Shown in pieces: positions 1 to 12,500 of a stretch of DNA of 64,000 bases. How positions within the stretch are numbered: position 1 is the stretch's first letter; every line of letters begins with the position of its first letter. Where the stretch lies: the NCBI GenBank assembly GCA_950097015.1, contig CATNEN010000039.1, forward strand, positions 7,394,501 through 7,458,500, given 5' to 3'. The notes below the pieces were generated by a model. It worked only from the letters and a program-made list of their open reading frames with translations. It made no database searches and was not told the DNA's origin. The position numbers and the translations under genes were made by a program. Source of the stretch: Macrostomum hystrix. Taxonomy: Eukaryota; Platyhelminthes; Macrostomidae.

Positions 1-2
1 CA

Positions 3-3000
3 CTCATGGAGACCACGACAGCTGCTTCAACAGTAGCCAGCTCGTCACCACACGTCGAGACCTCGACAGCTGCATCAACAGTAGCCAGCTCGACACCACA
101 CATGGAGACCTCGACAGCTGCTTCAACAGTAGCTAGCACGTCACCACACATGGAGACCTCGACAGCTGCTTCAACAGTAGCTAGCTCGTCACCGCACGTC
201 GAGACCTCGACAGCTACTTCAACAGTAGCCAGCTCGACACCACACATGGAGACCACGACAGCTGCTTCAACAGTAGCCAGCTCGTCACCACACGTCGAGA
301 CCTCGACAGCTGCTTCAACAGTAGCCATCTCGTCACCACACATGGAGACCTCGACAGCTGCTTCAACAGTAGCCATCTCGTCACCACACATGGAGACCTC
401 GACAGCTGCTTCAACAGTAGCCAGCACGTCACCGCACGTCGCGACCTCGACAGCTGCTTCAACAGTAGCCAGCTCGTCACCGCACGTCGAGACCTCGACA
501 GCTGCTTCAACAGTAGCCAGCTCGACACCACACATGGAGACCACGACAGCTGCTTCAACAGTAGCCAGCTCGTCACCGCACGTCGAGACTTCGACAGCTG
601 CTTCAACAGTAGCCATCTCGTCACCACACGTCGAGACCTCGACAGCTGCTTCAAACGTTGCTAGCACGTCACCACACGTCGAGACCTCGACAGCTGCTTC
701 AACAGTAGCCAGCTCGACACCACACATAGAGACCACGACAGCTCCTTCAACAGTAGCTAGCACTTCACCACACATCGAGACCTCGACAGCTGCTTCTGGA
801 TCCACAGCAGCTCCTGGATCAACAGCATCGACAACTGCTTCAACAGCAGCCAGCTCGTCAGCACACGTCGAGACCTCGACAGCTGCATCAACAGTAGCCA
901 GCTCGTCACCGGACGTCGAGACCTCGACAGCTGCTTCAACAGTAGCCAGCTCGTCACCGCACGTCGAGACCTCGACAGCTGCTTCAACAGTAGCCAGCTC
1001 GTCACCGCACGTCGAGACCTCGACAGCTGCTTCAACAGTAGCCAGCTCGACACCACACATGGAGACCACGACAGCTGCTTCAACAGTAGCCAGCTCGTCA
1101 CCACACGTCGAGACTTCGACAGCTGCTTCAACAGTAGCTAGCACTTCACCACACATCGAGACCTCGACAGCTGCTTCTGGATCCACAGCAGCTCCTGGAT
1201 CAACAGCATCGACAGCTGCTTCAACAGTAGCCAGCTCGTCAGCACACGTCGAGACCTCGACAGCTGCATCAACAGTAGCCAGTACGTCACCACACATGGA
1301 GACCTCGACAGCTGCTTCAACAGTAGCCAGCTCGACACCACACATGGAGACCTCGACAGCTGCTTCAACAGTAGCCAGCTCGTCACCGCACGTCGAGACC
1401 TCGACTGCTGCTTCAACAGTAGCCAGCACGTCACTACACATCGAGACCTCGACAGCTGCTTCTGGATCCACAGCAGCTCCTGGATCAACAGCATCGACAA
1501 CTGCTTCAACAGCAGCTAGCACGTCAGCACACGTAGAGACCTCGACAGCTACTTCAACAGTAGCCAGCGCGACACCACACATGGAGACCTTGACAGCTGC
1601 TTCAACAGTAGCCAGCTCGTCACCACACATGGAGACTTCGACAGCTGCATCAACAGTAGCCAGTACGTCACAACATATCGAGATCTCGACAGCTGCTTTA
1701 ACATTTGCTAGCACGTCACCACACGTCGAGACCTCGACAGCTGCTTCAACAGTAGCTAGCACTTCACCACACATCGAGACCTCGACAGCTGCTTCAACAG
1801 TAGCTAGCACGTCACCACACATGGAGACCTCGACAGCTGCTTCAACAGTAGCCAGCTCGACACCACACATGGAGACCTCGACAGCTGCTTCAACAGTAGC
1901 CAGCTCGTCACCACACGTCGAGACCTCGACAGCTGCTTCAACAGTAGCCAGCACGTCACCACACATCGAGACCTCGACAGCTGCTTCTGGATCCACAGCA
2001 GCTCCTGGATCAACAGAATCGACAGCTGCTTCAACAGCAGCTAGCACGTCACCACACGTCGAGACCTCGACAGCTGCTTCAACAGTAGCTAGCACGTCAC
2101 CACACATGGAGACCTTGACAGCTGCTTCAACAGTAGCCAGCTCGTCACCACACATGGAGACTTCGACAGCTGCATCAACAGTAGCCAGTACGTCACAACA
2201 TATCGAGATCTCGACAGCTGCTTTAACATTTGCTAGCACGTCACCACACGTCGAGACCTCGACAGCTGCTTCAACAGTAGCTAGCACTTCACCACACATC
2301 GAGACCTCGACAGCTGCTTCAACAGTAGCTAGCACGTCACCACACATGGAGACCTCGACAGCTGCTTCAACAGTAGCCAGCTCGTCACCACACGTCGAGA
2401 CCTCGACAGCTGCTTCAACAGTAGCCAGCACGTCACCACACATCGAGACCTCGACAGCTGCTTCTGGATCCACAGCAGCTCCTGGATCAACAGAATCGAC
2501 AGCTGCTTCAACAGCAGCTAGCACGTCACCACACGTCGAGACCTCGACAGCTGCTTCAACAGTAGCTAGCACGTCACCACACATGGAGACCTCGACAGCT
2601 GCTTCAACAGTAGCCAGCTCGTCACCACACATCGAGACCTCGACAGCTGCTTCAGCAGTTGCTAGCACGTCACCCCACATCGAAACATCGATAGCTGCTT
2701 CTGGATCCACAGCAGCTCCTGGATCAACAGCATCGACAACTGCTTCAACAGCAGCTAGCACGTCACCACACGTCGAGACCTCGACAGCTGCATCAACAGT
2801 AGCCAGCTCGACACCACACATGGAGACCTCGACAGCTGCTTCAACAGTAGCCAGCACGTCACCACACATCGAGACCTCGACAGCTGCTTCTGGATCCACA
2901 GCCGCTCCTGGATCAACAGCATCGACAACTGCTTCAACAGCAGCTAGCACGTCACCACACGTCGAGACCTCGACAGCTGCATCAACAGTAGCTAGCACGT

Positions 3001-6000
3001 CACCACACATGGAGACCTCGACAGCTGCTTCAACAGCAGCCAGCTCGTCACCACACATGGAGACCTCGACAGCTGCATCAACAGTAGCCAGCTCGACACC
3101 ACACGTCGAGACCTCGACAGCTGCATCAACAGTAGCCAGTACGTCACAACATATTGAGACCTCAACAGCTGCTTCAACAGTAGCTAGCACTTCACCACAC
3201 ATCGAGACCTCGACAGCTGCTTCAACAGTAGCTAGCACGTCACCACACATGGAGACCTCGACAGCTGCTTCAACAGTAGCCAGCTCGACACCCCACATGG
3301 AGACCTCGACAGCTGCTTCAACAGTAGCCAGCTCGTCACCACACGTCGAGACCTCGACAGCTGCTTCAACAGTAGCCAGCACGTCACCACACATCGAGAC
3401 CTCGACAGCTGCTTCTGGATCCACAGCAGCTCCTGGATCAACAGAATCGACAGCTGCTTCAACAGCAGCTAGCACGTCACCACACGTCGAGACCTCGACA
3501 GCTGCTTCAACAGTAGCTCGCACGTCACCACACATGGAGACCTCGACAGCTGCTTCAACAGTAGCCAGCTCGTCACCACACATCGAGACCTCGACAGCTG
3601 CTTCAGCAGTTGCTAGCACGTCACCACACATCGAGACATCGACAGCTGCTTCTGGATCCACAGCAGCTCCTGGATCAACAGCATCGACAACTGCTTCAAC
3701 AGCAGCTAGCACGTCACCACACGTCGAGACCTCGACAGCTGCATCAACAGTAGCCAGCTCGACACCACACATGGAGACCTCGACAGCTGCTTCAACAGTA
3801 GCCAGCACGTCACCACACATCGAGACCTCGACAGCTGCTTCTGGATCCACAGCAGCTCCTGGATCAACAGCATCGACAACTGCTTCAACAGCAGCTAGCA
3901 CGTCACCACACGTCGAGACCTCGACAGCTGCATCAACAGTAGCTAGCACGTCACCACACATGGAGACCTCGACAGCTGCTTCAACAGCAGCCAGCTCGTC
4001 ACCACACATGGAGACCTCGACAGCTGCATCAACAGTAGCCAGCTCGACACCACACGTCGAGACCTCGACAGCTGCATCAACAGTAGCCAGTACGTCACAA
4101 CATATTGAGACCTCAACAGCTGCTTCAACAGTAGCCAGCTCGTCACAACATATCGAGACCTCGACAGCGGCTTCAACAGTAGCCAGCTCGTCACCACACG
4201 TCGAGACCTCGACAGCTGCATCAACAGTAGCTAGCACGTCACCACACGTCGAGACTTCGACAGCTGCTTCAAACGTTGCTAGCACGTCACCACACATCGA
4301 GACCTCGACAGCTGCTTCTGGATCCACAGCAGCTCCTGGATCAACAGAATCGACAGCTGCTTCAACAGCAGCTAGCACGTCACCACACGTCGAGACCTCG
4401 ACAGCTGCTTCAACAGTAGCTCGCACGTCACCACACATGGAGACCTCGACAGCTGCTTCAACAGTAGCCAGCTCGTCACCACACATCGAGACCTCGACAG
4501 CTGCTTCAGCAGTTGCTAGCACGTCACCACACATCGAGACATCGATAGCTGCTTCTGGATCCACAGCAGCTCCTGGATCAACAGCATCGACAACTGCTTC
4601 AACAGCAGCTAGCACGTCACCACACGTCGAGACCTCGACAGCTGCATCAACAGTAGCCAGCTCGACACCACACATGGAGACCTCGACAGCTGCTTCAACA
4701 GTAGCCAGCACGTCACCACACATCGAGACCTCGACAGCTGCTTCTGGATCCACAGCAGCTCCTGGATCAACAGCATCGACAACTGCTTCAACAGCAGCTA
4801 GCACGTCACCACACGTCGAGACCTCGACAGCTGCATCAACAGTAGCTAGCACGTCACCACACATGGAGACCTCGACAGCTGCTTCAACAGCAGCCAGCTC
4901 GTCACCACACATGGAGACCTCGACAGCTGCATCAACAGTAGCCAGCTCGACACCACACGTCGAGACCTCGACAGCTGCATCAACAGTAGCCAGTACGTCA
5001 CAACATATTGAGACCTCAACAGCTGCTTCAACAGTAGCCAGCTCGTCACAACATATCGAGACCTCGACAGCGGCTTCAACAGTAGCCAGCTCGTCACCAC
5101 ACGTCGAGACCTCGACAGCTGCATCAACAGTAGCTAGCACGTCACCACACGTCGAGACTTCGACAGCTGTTTCAAACGTTGCTAGCACGTCACCACACAT
5201 CGAGACCTCGACAACTGCTTCTGGATCCACAGCAGCTCCTGGATCAACAGCATCTCCAGTATCGACGGAAGCTCCTGGATCAACTGCAGTGCCAGGATCG
5301 ACAGCAGCTCCTGGATCAACAGCAGCTCCCGGATCAACGGAAGCTTTTATAACCACCGTAGCACCTCGATCAACTGCAGCTCCTGGATCACCAGCAGCTC
5401 CAGTATCGACGGCAGCTCCTGGATCAACTGCGGCACATGGATCAACAGCAGCTCCAGTATCGACTGTTGCTCCATCATCGACAGCAGCTCCTGGATCCAC
5501 AGCAAGTACTGGATCGACAGCAGCTCCTGGATCAACTGCAGCTCTAGTATCGACGGCAGCTCCAGGATCAACTGCTGCACCTGGATCGACTGCAGCTCCT
5601 GGATCAACTGCTGCTCCTTCATCGACAGCAGCTCCTGGATCCACAGCAAGTCCTGGATCGACAGCAGCTCCTGGATCAACTGCAGCTCCAGTATCGACTG
5701 CAGCTCCTGGATCAACTGCTGCACATGGATCATCAGCAGCTCCATCATCGACAGCAGCTCCTGGATCCACAGCAAGTCCTGGATCGACAGCAGCTCCTGG
5801 ATCAACTGCAGCTCTAGTATCGACGGCAGCTCCAGGATCAACTGCTGCACCTGGATCGACTGCAGCTCCTGGATCAACTGCTGCCCCTGGATCGACTGCA
5901 GCTCGTGGATCGACTGCAGCTCCTGGATCAACTGCTGCACCTGGATCGACTGCAGCTCCTGGATCAACTGCTGCTCCTTCATCGACAGCAGCTCCTGGAT

Positions 6001-6540
6001 CCACAGCAAGTCCTGGATCGACAGCAGCTCCTGGATCAACTGCAGCTCCAGTATCGACTGCAGCTCCTGGATCAACTGCTGCACATGGATCATCAGCAGC
6101 TCCATCATCGACAGCAGCTCCTGGATCCACAGCAAGTCCTGGATCGACAGCAGCTCCTGGATCAACTGCAGCTCTAGTATCGACGGCAGCTCCAGGATCA
6201 ACTGCTGCACCTGGATCGACTGCAGCTCCTGGATCAACTGCTGCCCCTGGATCGACTGCAGCTCCTGGATCGACTGCAGCTCCTGGATCAACTGCAGCTC
6301 TAGTATCGACGGCAGCTCCTGGATCCACTGCTGCACCTGCCACTACCCCCGCTCTTGTTACGGCAGCTGCTTCTGTAACTGTGACCACTTTCCATACGAC
6401 CACGGTGCCGACCACAACCACCACGGCTGCGCCAGCGTGTTATCCAAGCTACTGCTTGAATGACGGTGTTTGCGTAGTTTCCAACAGTGTTCTAAGATGC
6501 AATTGCCCGCTGAACAAAGGCGGAGACCGTTGCACCGAGG
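3..6540 (+). CDS. mucin 1 exon: 16-aa repeats, 6-aa repeats, EGF-like domain
   Basis: Open from the window edge. Up to about 5220 it encodes a 16-aa repeat close to ETSTAASTVASTSPHM (48 bp), broken at intervals by a GSTAAPGST-type insert. From about 5225 to 6345 it switches to a 6-aa APGSTA repeat. The tail is a six-cysteine EGF-like motif (CYPSYC, GVC, CNC, RC). The donor follows GAG G at 6540, phase 1. The Ser/Thr/Pro richness predicts dense O-glycosylation. Internal ATGs are part of the repeat (PHM), so the true start is upstream. Confidence 0.85.
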
Positions 6541-9500
6541 GTGCGTTTCTTTATTGTTACCTACCACAGTAATTGCGTTTTTGCTTAAAAAAATCACTGC
6601 ATGATACATTCCAGATGCCATCATCACTAAACCCAAGCTAAAGGTGAACAAGCCTTACGAAACAGCTATGGACGATATAAGGAGCTCGGCTGCGTTGAAC
6701 TTCTGGAGAGATTTTGTGACCTTCGTAAGTCTTCTAGGATGGATACAAAGCTCTGATAATAAACGTCATATAAAACCGCTTCTCTGAATTGCAGTTCCTT
6801 GCAGCACTTAGTCGGTCAAGCAATTTGAAAATCGGCAGGGCCAGACACGAGCTGACTCTGTTGGTTCTCAGACCGGGCTCTGTTGAGACCGAGTTCACGC
6901 ACAAAATAATCACCGAAAATGCCAGCTTAATAACTCAGGAATCTATTGCTCCAGCAATTGAGTCCGGTGTAGCAAGCCTGGCATCATCGAATGATACGAG
7001 CTTCAATTTTTCCGTCAGCAACATATCCACGTCAGGTGAGTTTACTGAGCTGAGAAGGTCAGGTACTTCCAATGCACAGCTTACAGCAATACCTAAACTT
7101 GTAATTAAACTTCAAATATCTGAATGAAACTAATTTCAGAGCCAAACCTGTGCACCAACGGAAGCTGCTCAGCCTATGCAACTTGCAATAACCGCACGTC
7201 TAACCTGTCAGCCCTTTGTACCTGCAACCCTGGCTACAGAAGCGATTCCAACAATTCATATCCGGGTTTTCTGTGCACTCAGCAGTGCGACAATGCATCG
7301 TGTGCCGCTGACGAAACATGCAGGGAGAACTCTGGTGGACTTTACACATGTACAAGAATAACAACAAAAGCACCGATAGAAACCACAGAAGCAATGGTAT
7401 CCACTGCAGCTCCAGGAACGACAGCAGCAGCTGGATCTACGGCAGCTCCTGGATCCACTGCAGCTCCAGGAACGACAGCTGCAGCTGGATCTACAGCAGC
7501 TCCTGGATCCACTGAAGCTCCAGGATCAACTGGAGCTCCTGGATCGACAACAGGTCTTGTATCGACGGCAGCTCCAGGATCAAGTGCACCTCCAGGATCG
7601 AGTGCACATCCTGTATCGAGTGCACCTCCTGGATCGACAGCAGCCCCTGGATCGACAGCAGCTCCGGGATCAACATTATCTCCAGGATCGACACCAATGC
7701 CTGGATCGACTGCAGCTCCTGGATCGACCGCAGACTTAGGATCGACAGCTGCTCCTGGATCGACGGCAGCTCCGGAATCCACTGCGGTCCCAGGATCAAC
7801 TGAAGCTCTTGGATCGACAGCTGCTCCTGGATCGACTTTAGCTCCTGGGTCGACTGCAGCTCCTGGATCGACCGCAGTCTTAGGATCGACAGCTGCTCCT
7901 GGATCGAGTGCAGCTCCTGGATCGACAGCAGCTCCAGGATCAACAGTATCTCCAGGATCAACACCAATGCCAGGATCGACAGCAGCTCTGGGATCGACAG
8001 CAGCTCCTGGATCGACACCAATGGCCGTATCAACTGCAGCTCCTGGATCGACAGCAGCTCCAGGATCTACAGCAGGTACTGGATACACTGCAGTCCCAGT
8101 ATCAACTGGAGCTCCTGAATCGACACCAATGCCTGGATCGATTACAGCACCTGGATCGACAGCAGCTCCAGGATCGACAGCAGCTCCCGTATCGACTGCA
8201 GCCCCAGGATCGACAGGAGTTCCTGGATCGACAGCAGCTCCCGAATCAACGTTAGCTTCTTTAACGACCGTAGCACCAGGATCAACTGCAGCTCCTGGAT
8301 CGACAGCAGCTCCAGGATCGACGGCCGCTCCTAGATCGACTTTTGCTCCTGGATCGAGTGCACCTCCTGGATCGAGTGCACCTCCTGGATCAACTGCAGC
8401 TCCGGGATCCACTGCAGTCCCAGGATCAACTGGAGTTCCTGGATCGACAGCGGCTACGGGATCGACAGCAGCTCCTGGATCCACTGCAGCTCCGGGATCA
8501 ACAGTATCTCCAGGATCGTCACCAATGCCCGGATCGACTGCAGCTCCTGGATCGAGTGCACTTCCTGCATCGAGTGCACCTCCTGAATCCACTGCAGCTC
8601 CGGGATCAACAGTATCTCCAGGATCGTCACCAATGCCCGGATCAACTGCAGCTCCTGGATCGAGTGCACTTCCTGCATCGAGTGCATCTCCTGGATCGAC
8701 TGCAGCTCCGGGATCGACAGAAGCTCCTGGATCCACTGCAGCTCCCGGATCAACAGTATCTCCAGGATCGTCACCAATGCCCGGATCGACTGCAGCTCCT
8801 GGATCGACCGCAGTCTTAGGATCGACAGCTGCTCCTGGATCGACTGCAGCTCCTGGATCGACTGCAGCACCTGGATCGACCGCAGTCTTAGGATCGACAG
8901 CTGCTCCTGGATCCAGTGAAGCTCCTGGATCGACGGCAGCTCTAGGATCGACAGCATCTCCAGGATCCACTGCGGTCCCAGGATCAACTGAAGCTCCTGG
9001 ATCGACTTTAGCTCCTGGATCGAGTGCACTTCCTGGATCGACTGCAGATCCGGGATCGACAGAAGCTCCTGGATCCACTGCAGCTCCCGGATCAACAGCA
9101 TCTCCAGGATCGTCACCAATGCCCGGATCGACTGCAGCTCCTGGATCGACCGCAGTCTTAGGATCGACAGCTGCTCCTGGATCGACTGCAGCTCCTGGAT
9201 CGACAGCAGCTCCAGGATCGTCACCAATGCCCGGATCGACTGCAGCACCTGGATCGACCGCAGTCTTAGGATCGACAGCTGCTCCTGGATCCAGTGAAGC
9301 TCCTGGATCGACGGCAGCTCCAGGATCGACAGCAGCTCCAGGATCCACTGCGGTCCCAGGATCAACTGAAGCTCCTGGATCGACTTTAGCTCCTGGATCG
9401 AGTGCACTTCCTGCATCGAGTGCACCTCCTGGATCGACTGCAGCTCCGGGATCGACAGTATCTCCAGGATCGTCACCAATGCCCGGATCAACTGCAGCTC

Positions 9501-12500
9501 CTGGATCGAGTGCACTTCCTGCATCGAGTGCATCTCCTGGATCGACTGCAGCTCCGGGATCGACAGAAGCTCCTGGATCCACTGCAGCTCCCGGATCAAC
9601 AGTATCTCCAGGATCGTCACCAATGCCCGGATCGACTGCAGCTCCTGGATCGACCGCAGTCTTAGGATCGACAGCTGCTCCTGGATCGACTGCAGCTCCT
9701 GGATCGACTGCAGCACCTGGATCGACCGCAGTCTTAGGATCGACAGCTGCTCCTGGATCCAGTGAAGCTCCTGGATCGACGGCAGCTCTAGGATCGACAG
9801 CATCTCCAGGATCCACTGCGGTCCCAGGATCAACTGAAGCTCCTGGATCGACTTTAGCTCCTGGATCGAGTGCACTTCCTGGATCGACTGCAGATCCGGG
9901 ATCGACAGAAGCTCCTGGATCCACTGCAGCTCCCGGATCAACAGCATCTCCAGGATCGTCACCAATGCCCGGATCGACTGCAGCTCCTGGATCGACCGCA
10001 GTCTTAGGATCGACAGCTGCTCCTGGATCGACTGCAGCTCCTGGATCGACAGCAGCTCCAGGATCGTCACCAATGCCCGGATCGACTGCAGCACCTGGAT
10101 CGACCGCAGTCTTAGGATCGACAGCTGCTCCTGGATCCAGTGAAGCTCCTGGATCGACGGCAGCTCCAGGATCGACAGCAGCTCCAGGATCCACTGCGGT
10201 CCCAGGATCAACTGAAGCTCCTGGATCGACTTTAGCTCCTGGATCGAGTGCACTTCCTGCATCGAGTGCACCTCCTGGATCGACTGCAGCTCCGGGATCG
10301 ACAGAAGCTCCTGGATCCACTGCAGCTCCCGGATCAACAGTATCTCCAGGATCGACACCAATGCCCGGATCGACTGCAGCTCCTGGATCGACCGCAGTCT
10401 TAGGATCGACAGAAGCTCCTGGATCCACTGCAGCTCCCGGATCAACAGTATCTCCAGGATCGACACCAATGCCCGTATCGACTGCAGCTCCTGGATCGAC
10501 AGCAGCTTCTGGATCGACTTTAGCTCCTGGGTCGACAGCAGCTTCTGGATCGACTTTAGCTCCTGGGTCGACAGCAGCTCCTGGATCGACAGCAGCTTCT
10601 GGATCGACACCAATGCCTGGATCGACTGCAGCTCCTGGATCGACTGCAGCTCCTGGATCGACTGCAGCTCCTGGATCGACTGCAGCTCCTGGATCGACTG
10701 CAGCTCCTGGATCGACTGCAGCTCCTGGATCGACTGCAGCTCCAGGATCGACTTTAGCTCCAGGGTCGACAGCAGCTTCTGGATCGACTTTAGATCCTGG
10801 ATCGACAGCAGCTTCTGGATCGACACCAATGCCTGGATCGACTGCAGCTCCTGGATCGACCGCAGTCTTAGGATCGACAGCTGCTCCTGGATCGACTGCA
10901 GCTCCTGGATCGACAGCAGCTCCTGGATCGACTGCAGCTCCTGGATCGACAGCTGCTCCTGGATCGACAGCTGCTCCTGGATCGACAGCTGCTCCTGGAT
11001 CGACAGCAGCTCCAGGATCAACACCAATGCCAGGATCGACAGCAGCTCTGGGATCGACAGCAACTCCCGGATCAACAGTATCTCCAGGATTGACACCAAT
11101 GGCCGTATCAACTGCAGCTCCTGGATCGACAGCAGCTCCTGGATCGACTTTAGCTCCTGGATCGACAGCAGCTCCAGGATCTACAGCAGGTACTGGATAC
11201 ACTGCAGTCCCAGTATCAACTGGAGCTCCTGAATCGACACCAATGCCTGGATCGATTACAGCACCTGGATCGACAGCAGCTCCAGGATCGACAGCAGCTC
11301 CCGTATCGACTGCAGCTCCTGGATCGACGGCCGCTCCTGGATCGACTTTTGCTCCTGGATCGAGTGCACCTCCTGGATCAACTGCAGCTCCGGGATCCAC
11401 TGCAGTCCCAGGATCAACTGGAGTTCCTGGATCGACAGCGGCTACGGGATCGACAGCAGCTCCTGGATCCACTGCAGCTCCGGGATCAACAGTATCTCCA
11501 GGATCGTCACCAATGCCCGGATCGACTGCAGCTCCTGGATCGACCGCAGTCTTAGGATCGACAGCAGTCTTAGGATCGACAGCTGCTCCTGGATCGACTG
11601 CAGCTCCTGGGTCGACAGCAGCTCCAGGATTAACAGTATCTCCAGGATCGACACCAATGGCCGTATCAACTGCAGCTCCTGGATCGACCGCAGTCTTAGG
11701 ATCGACAGCTGCTCCTGGATCCACTGCAGCTCCTGGATCCACTGCAGCTCCTGGATCCACTGCAGCTCCTGGATCAACAGTATCTCCAGGATCGTCACCA
11801 ATGCCCGGATCGACGGCAGCTCCTGGATCGACCGCAGTCTTAGGATCGACAGCTGCTCCTGGATCGACTGCAGCTCCTGGATCGACAGCAGCTCCAGGAT
11901 CAACAGTATCTGCAGGATCGACACCAATGCCTGGATCGACTGCAGCTCCTGGATCGACCGCAGTCTTAGGATCGACAGCTGCTCCTGGATCCAGTGAAGC
12001 TCCTGGATCGACGGCAACTCCAGGATCGACAGCAGCTCCGGGATCCACTGCGGTCCCAGGATCAACTGAAGCTCCTGGATCGACTTTAGCTCCTGGATCG
12101 AGTGCACTTCCTGCATCGAGTGCTCCTCCTGGATCGACTGCAGCTCCGGGATCGACAGAAGCTCCTGGATCCACTGCAGCTCCGGGATCAACAGTATCTC
12201 CAGGATCGTCACCAATGCCCGGATCGACTGCAGCTCCTGGATCGACCGCAGTCTTAGGATCGACAGCAGTCTTTGGATCGACAGCTGCTCCTGGATCGAC
12301 TGCAGCTCCTGGGTCGACAGCAGCTCCAGGATTAACAGTATCTCCAGGATCGTCACCAATGCCCGGATCGACGGCAGCTCCTGGATCGACCGCAGTCTTA
12401 GGATCGACAGAAGCTCCTGGATCTACTGCAGCTCCCGGATCAACAGTATCTCCAGGATCGACACCAATGCCCGTATCGACTGCAGCTCCTGGATCGACAG

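Noticed and set aside
5347-6336. Antisense frame of LQSIQELLSIQ-type repeats, with similar frames to 13634
   Set aside because: Shadow of the mucin repeats in other frames.
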